Positions 46,190 to 58,776 of a stretch of 64,000 nucleotides of DNA are shown here, piece after piece (positions within the stretch are counted from its first letter, which is position 1; every line of letters starts with the position of its first letter). Below the pieces are notes generated by a model. It saw only the letters and a program-made list of their open reading frames with translations. It did not search any database and had not been told where the DNA came from. The DNA comes from Humulus lupulus (Eukaryota > Streptophyta > Magnoliopsida > Rosales > Cannabaceae), in contig NC_084794.1 of the NCBI RefSeq assembly GCF_963169125.1, positions 156,622,858 to 156,686,857 of the forward strand. The letters run 5' to 3'. Position numbers and translations under genes: made by a program.

Positions 46190-49100
46190 ACTCCAGCTCG
46201 AGTGTTCACTTTGACACAGGCAGAGGCTGAGGCTATTCTCTTGGTGGTGACTGGTCAGCTTTCTAGTGCTTGCTCTTCTTCTACTGTGTTGATTGACTCT
46301 GGTGCTGCACATTCATTTGTTTCTAGTAAGGTGATTGATAGATTGTGTAGACCTAGTGAGAACCGTGCTATGGGGTTTGGGACCATATTGCCTATTGGGT
46401 AACTGGTAGTTTCTAGGAGGTGGATTAGAGCAGTGCCAGTGATGGTTGATAGTAGAGAGCTTTCAGTAGATCTGATTGAGCTATACATGGAGTACTTTGA
46501 CATGATTCTAGGGATGGATTGGCTGGTAGAATATGCGGCTACTATTGATTACAAGAAGAAGATGGTGACTTTTGAGCCAGAGGGCGAGGATTCCTTTGTT
46601 TTTGTGGGTGCAGTATGTGGACCCCACATACCCATTATATCAACTCTGAGAGCCAGAGATTTGTTACAGGGAGGATGTAAAGGTTTTCTAGCTAGTGTGG
46701 TGGATATTACTAGAGTTTTCCCAGCAGGGCCAGGAGAGACTAGATTGGTTTGTGAGTTCTTGGATGTATTTCCTGAGGATCTACCAGGTCTGCCGCCGCG
46801 CACGGAGATTCAGTTTGTTATTGAGTTAGCACCGGGGACAGAACCGATATCAAGAGCACCATATAGGATGGCACCTATAGAGTTGAAGGAATTGAAGATA
46901 CAGTTATAGGAACTTCTGGATTTGGGATTCAGCAGGCCTAGATACTCTCTATGGGGCGTTCTGGTTTTATTTGTAAAGAAGAAGGATGGGACTTTGAGGA
47001 TGTGTATAGACTATAGAGAATTGAACTAGTTGACCATCAAGAATAAGTACCCTCTACCAAGGATCAATGACTTGTTTGATCAATTGCAAGGAAAGATGGT
47101 GTTCTCAAAAATTGATCTTCAATCCGGTTATCACCAGCTGAGGATCAAGGACGAGAACATACCGAAGACGGCCTTCCAAATGAGGTATGGGCACTATGAG
47201 TTTTTGGTAATGTCATTTGGTTTGCCCAATGCCCCGGCAACCTTTATGGATCTAATGAACAGAGTTTTCGAGGATTTCTTGGATCAGTTCATCACTGCCT
47301 TCATCGACGACATCTTAGTGTGCTCCATTTCAGAGGCAGAGCACGAGCAACATCTTCGACAGGTCTTGCACAGGTTAAGGGAACATCGGTTATATGCCAA
47401 GTTTAAGAAGTGTGAGTTTGGTTGCCAGAAGTGACCTTTCTTGGACATGATGTTGGCGAAGAGGGGATTAAGGTGGATCCATCCAAGGTGGAGGTAGTGA
47501 GAGATTGGCCGAGGCCATGGGACGCCTCGGAGGTTTGGATTCTGCTCAGGTTTGCAGGTTATTACAAGCGGTTTGTAGAAGGATTCTTGAAGATTACTAC
47601 ACCGATGACAGAGTTGACGCGGAAGAATCAGAAGTTTGTTTGGTTAGAGAAGTGTGAGAATAGTTTCCAAGAATTGAAGCGATGACTTATTACTGTACCT
47701 ATGCTGAGTCTTCCTTTGGAGGAAGGGAAGTTTGTGGTATATTGTGATGCATCAAGGTTGGGTTTGGGTTGTGTGTTGATGCAGAATGAGAGGGTTATAG
47801 CTTATGCATCACGAAAGCTGAAGGAGTATAAGCAGCGGTATCCTACCCATGATCTGGAACTGGTGGCAGTGGTATTCACACTGAAGGTGTGGTGACATTA
47901 TCTGTATGGGGAGAAGTGCAAAATATACACTGATCACAAGAGTTTGAAGTATTACTTCACCGAGAAGGATCTGAACATGAGACAGAGGCGGTGGTTGGAG
48001 TTAGTAAAGGATTATGACTGTGACATTCTTTATCACCCAGGGAAAGCCAATGTAGTGGCGGATGCATTAAGCTGGAGAGGCTCGGGGCAGTTATTTAGTT
48101 ATGTTCAGATTTCCAGAGAGTTGGCTGATGATATGACCAGGGTAAGGATAAAATAGGTGGTGGGTCATTTGGCCAATGTTACTTTGCAGTCGACCCTTTT
48201 AGAGCGGATCAAGGAATGTTAATTGGTGGATGCACAGTTACAAGAAGTTAGAGAGAATGTCTTAGCGAGGGTAGCTAAGGACTATTCTATTTCTGAGGTT
48301 GGTATGCTTTGGTATCAGGGGCGAATTTGTGTTCTAGCGGATGTAGGGATCAGACGAGAGAAACTAGATGAGTCCCATACTACGCCATACTCACTTCATC
48401 CAGGTTCCACGAAGATGTATCAGGATCTACGGACATTGTATTGGTGGCCTGGAATGAAGAAGGATGTAGTGGAGTATGTGGCTAGGTGTTTGACCTGTCA
48501 GCAGGTGAAAGCTGAGCACCAGCAACCAGCAGGGCTGCTTCAATCTTTGGGTATTCCTGAGTGGAAATGGGAGGATGTTACAATGAACTTTGTGGGAGGT
48601 CTATCCAGGACAGTGGGACTTTATGACTCAATGTTGGTGATAGTGGACAGATAAACCAAGTCATCTCATTTTCTGTCGGTGAAGTCAACGTACACAGTGG
48701 AACAGTATGTAGAGTTGTATGTGAGGGAGATCGTTCGTCTCCATGGGATTCCTAAGTCTATTGTGTCTGATTGGGAACCTATATTTACCTCCAAGTTCTG
48801 GGGTGCTCTGCAAAAAGCCATGGGGACTCAGTTAAAGTTTAGCAGAGCCTTTCATCCTCAGACTGATGGACAATCTGAGAGGACGATTCAAGTGTTGGAG
48901 GATATGCTTAGGGCATGTGCGATCGACTTTGAGGGATCTTGGAGTAAGTATCTCCCATTGATTAAGTTTTCATATAACAACAGTTATCAGTCCACGATTG
49001 GAGTAGGTCCATATGAGATGTTATATGGAAGGAAGTGTAGGTCGCCCATTCATTGGGATGAGATGGGTGAGAGGAATTACTTGGGACCAGATATGGTTCA

Positions 49101-49623
49101 GAAGCCTAATGAAATTGTTGAGAAAATCCGAGCAAGAATGCTTGCTTCACAGAGTAGACAGAAAAGCTATGCTGACCCTAAACGTAGAGACGTGGAGTTC
49201 CAGGTTGGGGAACACGTGTTTCTGCGAGTTTCACCATTGCGTGGGGTGAGGAGATTTGGGATGAAGGGCAAGCTGAGCCCTCGATTCGTTGGTCCTTTCG
49301 AGATTCTAGAAAAGATGGGAGAGGTGGCTTACAGGTTGGCTTTGCCACCGTCGTTGTCAGGAGTTCGTGACGTATTCCATGTTTCTATGTTGCGAAAGTA
49401 CATCTCAGATACGACACATGTGCGAAAATATGAGGACTTGAAATTGCAGAAAAATTTATCCTATGAAGAACGATCGGTTCACATTTCAGATCAGAAGAAC
49501 AAGGTTCTATGGAATAAGACAATTCCGCTAGTTAAAGTGTTGTGGAGGAATAACAGGGTTGAGGAAGCGACCTGGGAACTTGAGTTGGTGATGCAAGATC
49601 AGTATCCTGAGTTATTCAGGTAA
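46190..49623 (+). pseudogene. Pol: protease, RT, RNase H, integrase, chromodomain, Tekay-type, broken
   Basis: Domains in order: protease (VLIDSGAAHSF, about 46282-46315); RT (from about 46910; [13 protein letters not shown] and catalytic FIDDILV near 47300-47320); RNase H ([16 protein letters not shown], about 47731-47778); integrase zinc region (HPGSTKMYQDL to CLTCQQ, 48397-48505); integrase core to 49000; C-terminal and chromodomain-like end (VKVLWRNNRVEEATWELE) to 49623. Frames are broken at 46400, 46907, 47027, about 47418 (frameshift), 47683, 47892, 48154, 48220 and 48652. In the integrase core, TMNFVGG carries Asn where the first catalytic Asp is expected, so the enzyme would be dead even without the stops. 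Confidence 0.92.
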
Positions 49624-49646
49624 ATTTCACTGATGAAATTCTCAGT

Positions 49647-49659
49647 AGGAGGGGATAGT
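49647..49659 (+). promoter_or_regulatory. Polypurine tract
   Basis: AGGAGGGGATAGT directly before the 3' LTR start TGTAACG. It corresponds to the plus-strand primer of the Tekay element; the second copy is at 62234-62246. Confidence 0.85.
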
Positions 49660-52038
49660 TGTAACGACCCAAAAATCACTAATAAGGCTTAAGGGCCTTG
49701 ATTGGCATGCCTGGAGGGCATAATTGGTTTATGTGTGAATTAAATAATTTAATGCATGATTCCTTGATTAGCATGCTTATATGATTATATGGATATATGA
49801 AATGCATGTCTAAGAGTATTAGGATGCATGTAGGCCCTGTTTAGCATAAAGGGGGTATATTTGTAATTTTAGCCTGTTGACGACATAAATGTGATTATAT
49901 GTTATAATTGTGAAGAGCACATTATTATGTGGATATATTTCCAGCATGCGGCTTGAGGTAATCCTAGGGTGCCCATTAGCAGGAAAGTCACAACGGGACC
50001 CAATACTTGACTCGGGGCGAGTCAAGGGGGTATTTTGGGTATTAGACAGTTATTTGGGTTATTGGGTTATGGAAGTAAATAATTAGAGATATATTTGAGG
50101 TTAGGAAGCTTAGGAGGGAATACTGGGGAAATTTACCATTTTTCCCTCAGGGACGGTTTTAGTACCTCGAGCTTTGGGATTAACTTATGTAAGACAAAAG
50201 CAAACAAGGAAATAGCTAGAAACATCTAAATCGACCCTTCCTTCCTCTATCTCTTTCTCTCTCAAGGATGCTACTAAAACAAAAGGGGAATTTGGCTGGA
50301 AACTCAGAGATTTGAGTTGGAACCCTGGAGTTTAGCTCAGTTTTAGCTAAGGAATTCAATGAGGAGTCGAGGTAAGACTTGAATCACATTCTTGGTCATT
50401 TAATTATGTAACTTTGGGCTAGGTTCTAAGTGTTTTTCGGTTCTTGACTTTGAAGATTAAATTGAGGCTAAGGATTTGGGAATAACTCAGTAACTAATTG
50501 GTGGATTGGCTCTTCAATAAAGGTAAGCTTTAATTTAAAGTTTAGCATCTGAATTGTGGAATTTTTGGCTATGTTTAAGGGGTTTATGAGCTTATGGGTT
50601 TAAAGGATTAAAGTGAGATTTTGATGAGTTTCTAAGCTAGGTTTTTGTTGGGTTATGCTGCTGGAAACATGTTGGGGTGTTTATGATAGTTGAATTGTAT
50701 CATTAGGATGGTTTTGGGTTGATTTGAATGAGGATTGATTGTTAAAATTGTTGAGTTTTCTCGATTCAAAGTAGTCATGCCGCGACTCAGTTCTTAGTGT
50801 GCTGGGGCCCTCTGGCGCAGATGGGAGCTGAGGAAGAGGGGCAGGCTGCGGCATGGGGAGTGTTCGGCTATGGCCCGTGTTTGTTATTTGGTGAGGCTGG
50901 GCCTCTGGATAGGTGCAGGCCTTGGCATAGAGAGCTTGGGTTGCGGCTCTTAAGGGCATTTTTGGCCTTATGGAGGTTTTAGGCGCAGGAACCTAACCTA
51001 GGGTGCTCGGGATTGATTCCACTACCGTGTTTTGTGGAATTCGATGTTTTGGAGGCTAGAACTTGGTCCAGAAACCTTTATACATTTATTATTAATGGAA
51101 TCCCTTATCTTGGTTGTGACTAGGTGTAAGCTAGGGCTCGGGAAATGGATCGTGCTCAGGGGTCGTCTTTCGTAATCAGAACACTTTGAATTAACGGTAA
51201 GAAAAATGCACCCGGTTGGGAGTTTATAATAGGACTAAGGGATCCCTATTCTTGTATGCATTATGTAATATGGTATTATGCCATGTGAATGTCAAAAACA
51301 AATGGCCTATGAGAGTCAGAGTTTATGTTGGCACACAGGGCACGGCTCAGCCACTGGTAGCTGAGGACAGCTTAATATTCACTAAGCTCAGTTTAAGCGG
51401 ACCGGAGTCAGTGGCGTAAACAGAGTGTGTGAGCGCCTGGTTGTTATATGATTTTGCTGTCTTTGTTAATTGACAAATATAATATGCTGAATATCTAAGT
51501 ATTAGTTTGTGGATTTGCTAGTTATGCTTACTGATTTTGTGAATGTCATGGTTTGTTGATTATATGATAATGCTTAAAGGTTATTTGGTTATTGTTATTG
51601 TTTGTGCTATGATGTTATGGTTTTCTTGCTTGCCTTGGCTCACGGGTGTTATGTGGTGCAGGTAACGGCAAGGGTAATCTTGATCAGCCCTGATTTAGAG
51701 AGCTTTAGAGGCGGAATGTACATGATTAGCTGCTCGGCCACCACTATTGAGGAAGGGACGGGAACATGAGGACCTTAAATGTCTGTTTTGTCCTTAGAGT
51801 GGCCAAATTATGTATATACTCTGGAAAATTTTGTAAATTGTCTATCAAATGTTATTTCTTTTGGGATCCCATGTACAAAACGTTTATTTATATAGAATGT
51901 TTTTTTTATGACCAAAACCTTTTAACCCTAGTTCACTAATGGTCTTAGCAACACGTTTTCAACTAATTGACTTAGTTAGCAAGTCTTGCACCTTTATAAA
52001 TTCACAGTGTAACAGTCTTGGCTACCCAGGGCGTTACA
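49660..52038 (+). repeat. 3' LTR of Tekay element (family A)
   Basis: 2,379 bp, TGTAACGACCC...GGGCGTTACA. It matches the 5' LTR (40309-44584 minus insert) with many scattered substitutions and lacks the Tat-type insertion. The shared LTR motif is at 51624-51661. Confidence 0.92.
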
Positions 52039-54488
52039 CAGGGTAGGCGATATGTCGCCCTTGGTGCATTATTTTTGAAAGGTTGGGATTTTAATTTTAA
52101 AAAATAGCCTTAACCACTTAGACCTTCCTTTGAACAATTTTGACCAGTTCTTGGCGTCTGTTGAATGAAAATTCAAATCATTTTCATTTTAAATTCATTT
52201 ATTTTTTCAAATTAAAAGGGTTTAGTTTCACACCTTGAACTCTATAAATAAGACCTAGTACTCAGTCATTTTCTTCATTCTTCAAGTATTCTTCAGAGCT
52301 TCCAAGTTGCTAAGGTTACTATAGAGAGAAACACTTGGGTTTTGGGTTAAAAAGTTGTTCCAATCTATGTTTTTCTAAGCACTTGGGAAGTGAGATGTGG
52401 AGTTACTTCGGTATTGAGGTATGATCAAGTCATAAGATCATTCAAGGTATTCTTATCCTTAAATTCAGTTCTTCATGGTTCTTTAGTTTTCTTTTATCTT
52501 CTTTTAGATCCTAACTCTTGTTTATGATTATTCATTAGGTGTTTAAGTTTTCTGAAACTTAAGGTTCTTTTCGCTAAGTTTCTTCTGGGATTGTTTAGTT
52601 TTTTTTTTCATCTCTTTTCTTTAGAAGCTCACCATACTTACTGTTGGTTTTAGGAGTATTCCAAATCCAGTTCTTGTTCCCAAATATCCTGGTTTTTGGT
52701 AAGGAAAATAGGTTAGATTATTTGTGTTTATATGTTTATGTTATGATATGTTTTATGCTATAATATGTATATGTATAAACATGTAGCATGCCCCAAGAAT
52801 TTTTATCATTTTCATGGTTTAGAGTTATGATTTACCTTACCTCGATTAGTAGACAGAGGACCTAGATGGGTTATCATCTACTATAGTGTGATCTAACCTA
52901 CCTCGATTAGTAGACAGAGGACCTAGATGGTTTTATCACATACCATGTTAATGAGTTAATGGACATTAATATTGTAGTCCTATATGATATACGTTTTTAT
53001 AGTCATATGTTTTATAATATATGTTTATGTTATAGTCTTATGTTTATGATGTGTGTTGTTAGTAGATTTTCCTTGCTGGGCATTAGGCTCATTCTTTTAT
53101 TTTTAGCCTGATGCAGGAAAATGAATATGGAAGGCAGAAAAGATTCGTGGCAGCTTGGCATGTGTGTTGAGGATGAATGGATTGAATGGACCGCGTAAAG
53201 ATCGAGGATGACGTTGTTTAAAGTCTTTTAAATTATGTTTTGATGTATTTCCGCAGTTAGTATTTAAATAATTAAAGTTTATGTCTTATGTTTTATAACA
53301 ATGGGATCCCATACCATATCATATTTTATATTTTGACCTTATTTTGTATTTGGTACAATATTTTGGGTTTTAAATAAAGTTATGTTATTTCTTATATATG
53401 TATTCAAATTAGTAGCAATATCATAGTAGTTTTTAATGGTCCGAAGTCTTAGAAATAGTCGGGTCATTACACATGGACCTATAGTACGAAGCTCCAATAA
53501 ACCAGATTATTAATTAAACTCTTTAATCTAATAATATTATTTATTAATTCCATGATTACACCACTATAAATATGAAATTGCACTCTAAGTATTTATAGAG
53601 TTTTCTCTAATAGTCCATTGATATAATCAAATATATGTAGTTCTGTCCTCCATTATTGGTTCGTTAATTAGAGATGGTAAAAATTATTGTTTTACCCTTC
53701 TAACTACCTCTTGATCCTTAAGAACCATTAATTCACTAGCGAATAATTAATCTATAATCTAATTATAGATTTGGGCTCAATAACTATTCAGTTCCAGAAA
53801 CAACCCTGAATAGAACAAATATTCGATCTCTTAGGAAAGCATGGATTCCAATATTGTAATTCATGGTCCCATGCATCCATGATATTTAATCTTAAAAAAA
53901 AAGTCCGTAACTTCATTATTTTAAGAGACATTAACGAGTAAATCAAAAGATCCAATAAACTTAAACAGGAGTTCATGAATACTCAGGATTTAGAATGATA
54001 TACAAATGATCATTTATTATGACAAGAATTAAATCTTTGCATCAAACAACAAGTTTATAAAGATAATTAATTCTCATCGGCCCTGCCATATATAACTCTA
54101 TTATATACAATACCTTTACTAAGATGTCTATCCACATCAGTAATCCGAATCTAGATTACTTGCATCTCGTATGCTTAGCAAATTGCACTAGTAACCATTC
54201 ATTAAAGATGCTCTACTTTAATATGTTACTAACTATTTTATTCATTATATATGATCTTGATTCTCTCGTACTAATACAAGATTATATTCTCATGAATGAA
54301 TATGATATTTTCTTGATATTATTATATAATTAATTCAAATAATAATTATAACATTCAAATATAATAAAACTGTACTGTTATTTAAAACCAATAAAATTTA
54401 TTTTAAACTAATAAATTTATTTACATGCTCTTAGGGCATTAATTCTAACAATCTCCCACTTGCCCTCAAAGCAAGTGAGGCATTTTCC

Positions 54489-55158
54489 TTAATCCCATAT
54501 TGCGCACGTGACCCATGAACGACTTTGCAGGAAGTGTCTTGATGGGTCAGCCAGGTTCTGTTCCGACGCTATCTTCATAACAGTCACATCACCTCGGTGT
54601 ATAATCTCTCTTACCAGATAGTATTTCCTTTCTATATGCTTCCCTCTCTTGTGGCTTCTAGGTTCTTTGGAATTAGCTATTGCTCCAGTATTGTCATAGT
54701 ACAGGATTAGTGGCTTATCCATATCTAAAATAACTTCCATATCAGTGTAGAACTTCCTCAACCAAAATGCTTCCTTAGCTGGTTCACAAGCTGCTATGTA
54801 TACGGCTTCCATGGTTGAATCAATTATGTTGGATTGCTTAATGCTTCTCCAGACCACAACTCCTCCACCAAGAGTGAACACTAACCCAGATGTCAATTTT
54901 TCGACTGTCTTTTTCTGATTGGAAATCATAATCAATATATCCAGTAAGGTGTAGCTCACCCCCTGTACCACCATATAGTCTCTCGTTCTCCTAAGATACT
55001 TAGAATGTGCTTTACTGCAATTCAGTGTTCAAAACCAAGATTTGATTGATAACGACTTACAATCCTAACTGCATAACATATGTCGAGCCTAGTACACAAC
55101 ATAGAATACATCAGACTCCCAACTACTGAAGCATAGGGATACTTTCTCATATCCTCTT
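54489..55158 (-). pseudogene. Copia RT end and RNase H, broken
   Basis: Reading left from 55158: the C-terminal RT segment (SRYQSN, then LRRTRDYMVVQG) in broken frames, then an open RNase H frame 54489-54974 with FTLGGGVVVWRSIKQSNIID, STMEAVYIAACEPAKEAFWL and SHKRGKHIERKYYLVREI. This is the Ty1/copia order, with RNase H at the end of pol. A polypurine tract (CAAGTGGGAGAT on the minus strand, 54451-54462) separates it from the 3' LTR at 54450. The right side is truncated at 55158 by an LTR. The clade was not assigned. Confidence 0.9.
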
Positions 55159-56400
55159 TGTAATGCCCTACTTCCTTAGAGCCGTTACCAAGTGAGTTTT
55201 AAGACAATACAGTGTGCAATTAACTCGCTAACCGAGGTTTTGAAACGAAAGTGTGACTAATAAAAAGTTAAGGCTATAATCTTTGAAAATGCGTTGACTC
55301 AATAAAACTTCTAGTATTAAACAATTGGGATCCCAAAATAGGGTTTGAAAATTATTTACATCATGAAATAAGTTTACAGTTGATCAGTACTAAAAATCAT
55401 AGATTATTACATCCATTTTCGAATAAAACCCCAACCAAAGCAGTCGGGCAGGCCAAACATGTACGCGTCGCTTCACGCTCTCCGCACTCAAGGTTGGTTG
55501 ACTCAGTCTTTGCCCTACCTGCAACACGGAGCACCCGTGAGCCGAAGCCCAGCAAGAAAACTCATGCAGAACATAACATATGCAAATATATATAGTTAAT
55601 CATATCAGATAGCCCACAGATAAACAAGTCAACCATTAGACTAAGCAAACACGGCCATGCCGCCCCAGAGCCTTACCGAAGCCTGGGGTATCGGTTCTCA
55701 CCGTAAGGATAACACATGTATCCACCGGGCCCCGCCCTGGCTATAACATCCCATGTGCTAGGTGTTACTTCCGGCCCCGCTGCCGTACCCGGCCTACGCC
55801 GCTCTCGGCCCTTGCCGTTCATTCCATTATAATCACACATATAATATAACACAACAACATGCAATCAAATATTAATTCATTTAAGTCTGCATCCTAACAT
55901 GTGATGCAATATAGGGTCGTGCCCTGCAATCATCTCATCATGCAACATGCAACATAGGGCCGAGCCCCGCAATCATACTATGGGCCCATGCCCTATCCTA
56001 CGGGTGTTATAGTTTTCTTACCTGTATTCCGAGCCTCCTGATGCACTAAAGCCGCGAGCACGGTCCACTAGCACGAGCCTCACCAACAACCTAGTCACAA
56101 CACACAAGAAACATCCCTCAATACTAATCAACCCAAAACCACTTCCCGGGACCAATCCCGCACTCTCGGGACATCTAAAACCTTAAAACAACACCACGGA
56201 GACATCCCCCGAACCCCCGGAGCAAAGGCCTAAAATTGCCAACAATGTCATCCTGAAATTGTCCTTGTGCCGCGGCACCCATCAGTCAGGGGCTCCCTCG
56301 CCGCGACATGAAAAACCTGTGCCGCGGCACGCCTTCGCAGACCCAGAAATTCTGGGTTTTCTCTTGCGTTTTCTTCGAGCTAAAACCTTCCCAAATGATA
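55159..56400 (-). mobile_element. Truncated LTR of family A, minus strand
   Basis: Starts TGTAATGCCC inside the copia sequence. Read on the minus strand it matches the 3' half of solo LTR A: the segment with GCCGCGGCAC at 56220-56330 matches 11990-12090, and the CTTGCTGGGC...TGCAGG block is inverted at 55518-55556. It ends abruptly at 56400, where a plus-strand family A LTR takes over in mid-LTR. It is missing its 5' half, and no TSD can be paired. Confidence 0.8.
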
Positions 56401-57671
56401 CCATGTGAATGTAAAACAAATGACCTAAGAGTGTCAGAGTTTATATTGGCGCACAGGGCGCGGCTCATCCACTGATAGCTGAGGACAACTTAATATTCAC
56501 TGAGCTCGGTTTAAGCGGACCAGAGTCAGTGGCTTAAACGGAGGGTGCGACCTAAGGCTTCGACCCTGGTTGTTATATGATTTTGTTATCGTTGTTAATT
56601 GACGAATATAATATGCCGAATATCTGAGTATTAGTTTAGGGATTTTCTGGTTATGCTTACTGATTTTATGAATGTCATGGTCTGCTGATTATATGATCAT
56701 GCTTAAAGATTATTTGGTTATTGTTATTGTTTGTGCTATGATGTTATGGTTTTCTTCCTGGGCCTTGGCTCACGGATGCTATGTGGTGCAGGAAAAGGAA
56801 AGGGTAAGCTTGATCAGCCTTGATTTAGAGAGCTTTAGAGGCGGAATGTACATGATTAGTTGCTCGGCCACCATGGTTGAGGAAGGGATGTGAATTGGAG
56901 GACCTTAAATGTCTGTTTTGCCCTTAGAGTGGCCAATTGAAGTATATACTCTGGAAAATTTTGTAAATTTTCCATCAAATGTTATTTCTTTTGGGATCCC
57001 CTGTACAAAATGTTTATTTATATATAGAATGTGTCTTTTATGACCAAAACTTGTTAACCCTAGTTCACTAATGGTCTCAGCAACATGTTTTCATGTAATT
57101 AACTTGGTTATCAAGTCTTGCACCTTTATAAATACACAGTGTAACGGTCTTGGCTACCCAGGGCGTTACAACTTGGTATCAGAGCATCCTAGGTTTAAGG
57201 GTTCCTGAAGACTGGCTGGACATGTACATTCGCCGCTAAAGACAAGCTCGACTTAAGGTTTGATAAATGTGTATATGTGTTTATATGTTTAAGTGATTGG
57301 AGAGAATCCTACTTTTTGTTATTTGTATGACTAATAGGGAGCATGAGATACTGATAAGGCCTGGCCCTTGACTATTGGGTGACAACATTGAAGCATGCTT
57401 ATTAGCATTGCTATGCATGTAAATCAATATTTGAATTGATTAGTTTTATAATGCTTATATATGGATGGATGTCTATATCTTGACTATTGTGTTGTGATGT
57501 TGGGGCATGCTTATTAGCATTCCTGGTGCATGTGGAAGAGTATTTGGATGAACTGTCATATCTTGATTGTTTGTGATTGATTGTGTTCCATTGGTGGATT
57601 TTGGAAAGGCTTTTACCCTGTCATCATGGTCTGATTTTCGAGTGATTGATTGCAGATTAACTTGGATAGCT

Positions 57672-58767
57672 ATGCGTCCAAGTGAATCTACGCGACTAGC
57701 CAGCCCTAGATCTGAGACTAGAGATGATGACCAGGGCCAGATCCCTCTGCCAGTCCCTAAGAACTAGCATCAGATTATGGTAGAGATCCAAGCGTGCCTT
57801 CAGAGCCAAGATGAACAGATCCATCTTCTGTGACAGCAGGCTCCGTTAGGGAGTGTTGCACCTATTGTGCCACCTATAGTGGCACCAGTTATTCAGCTAG
57901 TGGAAGTTGGGAACAGGTGGGAGTAGTTGTATGAGCGGTTCCGGAAGCAGCATCCCCCAACTTTTGAGGGAGGACCTGATCCACTCAAGGTCGAATAGTG
58001 GATGACTATGACTATTGCTATCCTGGATTTCTTGAGGGTTAAAGGTCATGAAGAGTTGCTTGTGCCACATATATGCTGAGAGAGAATGCCCGCATCTGGT
58101 GGGAAGTGACATCACAGACCAGAGACATTACTACTCTGAGTTTGGATGGATTTAAAGACTTGTTCAGTCCGAAGTATTACAATGTTGCCATCAGGGCAGC
58201 GGAGGTTAATGAGTTTGTGGGATTGGTGCAGAGCAACATGACAGTTGCTAAGTATGCCCTGAAATTCAACAGACTTGCAAAATTTGCACTAGATATTGTG
58301 CCTACAGATGCAGCTAGGCAAGACAGATTTATTAGAGGGCTTAATGCTATGATAACCCAGGATGTGAGAATTACAACAATACCTGGGGGGACGACTTATG
58401 CCCAGGCTGTTGAGAAGGCTCTTACTGCGGAAGAAGCAGAAAAAAAGATCTGGAGGGAGGGTGCAGCAAGGTGAGAGGGTTGTAGAGCAGTGCCTCCATA
58501 CTCTGGGTCTGGAAGGGGTGGAGGCCTCAGTGATTTGAAGAGGAAGACCCCTAACACTTCGACCGCAGCTTGTCTGATAGGAGGGGTCGTGTTGCTCAGG
58601 GTGGCCATCAGTGAGGCAGTGATGCATGGAGGAGTTACCTGGAGTGCACAAGGTGCAGAAGACGCCATCAGGGAAAGTGTTGGGCCAAGGCCTGCTTTGT
58701 GTGCGGGATAGTGGGGAACCTCAAGAAGGATTGCCCAACAGTTAAGAAAGGTGAAGTAGGGAAGGTG
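57672..58767 (+). pseudogene. Gag of second Tekay copy
   Basis: Same broken gag as at 45085-46180, with identical stops, the same one-base shift, and the same His-to-Asn knuckle CFVCGIVGNLKKDC. The primer-binding site precedes it at 57175-57186. Confidence 0.9.
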
Positions 58768-58776
58768 GACAGCCTG

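Larger units (their letters stand above)
40309..52038 (+). mobile_element. Full-length Tekay-type chromovirus, dead, with an insertion in its 5' LTR
   Basis: An 11,730-bp element with TSD CAGGG at 40304-40308 and 52039-52043. The 5' LTR is 40309-44584 (2,397 bp without its own insert) and the 3' LTR is 49660-52038 (2,379 bp). The order is LTR, primer-binding site, gag, PR, RT, RNase H, integrase, chromodomain end, polypurine tract, LTR, as in Tekay/Del chromoviruses. About a dozen stops and frameshifts kill the coding region. The two LTRs differ by many substitutions. Confidence 0.93.
39749..53471 (+). mobile_element. Solo LTR, family B, split by a Tekay element
   Basis: Starts TGTAGTGTCCCAGAATTTT and ends GGGTCATTACA, with TSD CATGG at 39744-39748 and 53472-53476. 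With the Tekay insert and its TSD removed it is 1,988 bp (39749-40308 plus 52044-53471), similar in length to the other family B LTRs, so it is a solo LTR. The right part holds CTCTATAAATAAG near 52239 and the shared LTR motif at 53072-53117. Confidence 0.88.
38685..55158 (-). mobile_element. Copia element, 3' LTR and RNase H end, interrupted by nested insertions
   Basis: A Ty1/copia element on the minus strand. Its 3' LTR is 38685-39748 plus 53477-54450, about 2.04 kb once the inserts are removed. The polypurine tract and RNase H follow to the right. The left edge TGTTGGTATTAAATT is inside the gag at 38684. The right end of the copia sequence, at 55158, is cut by a minus-strand LTR of family A. 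Most of the element (gag to RT) and the 5' LTR are not in the window. Confidence 0.85.

Noticed and set aside
45702..46312. Minus-strand ORFs of 120 and 167 codons, repeated at 58289-58899
   Set aside because: They are shadows of gag on the plus strand and appear twice only because the region is duplicated.
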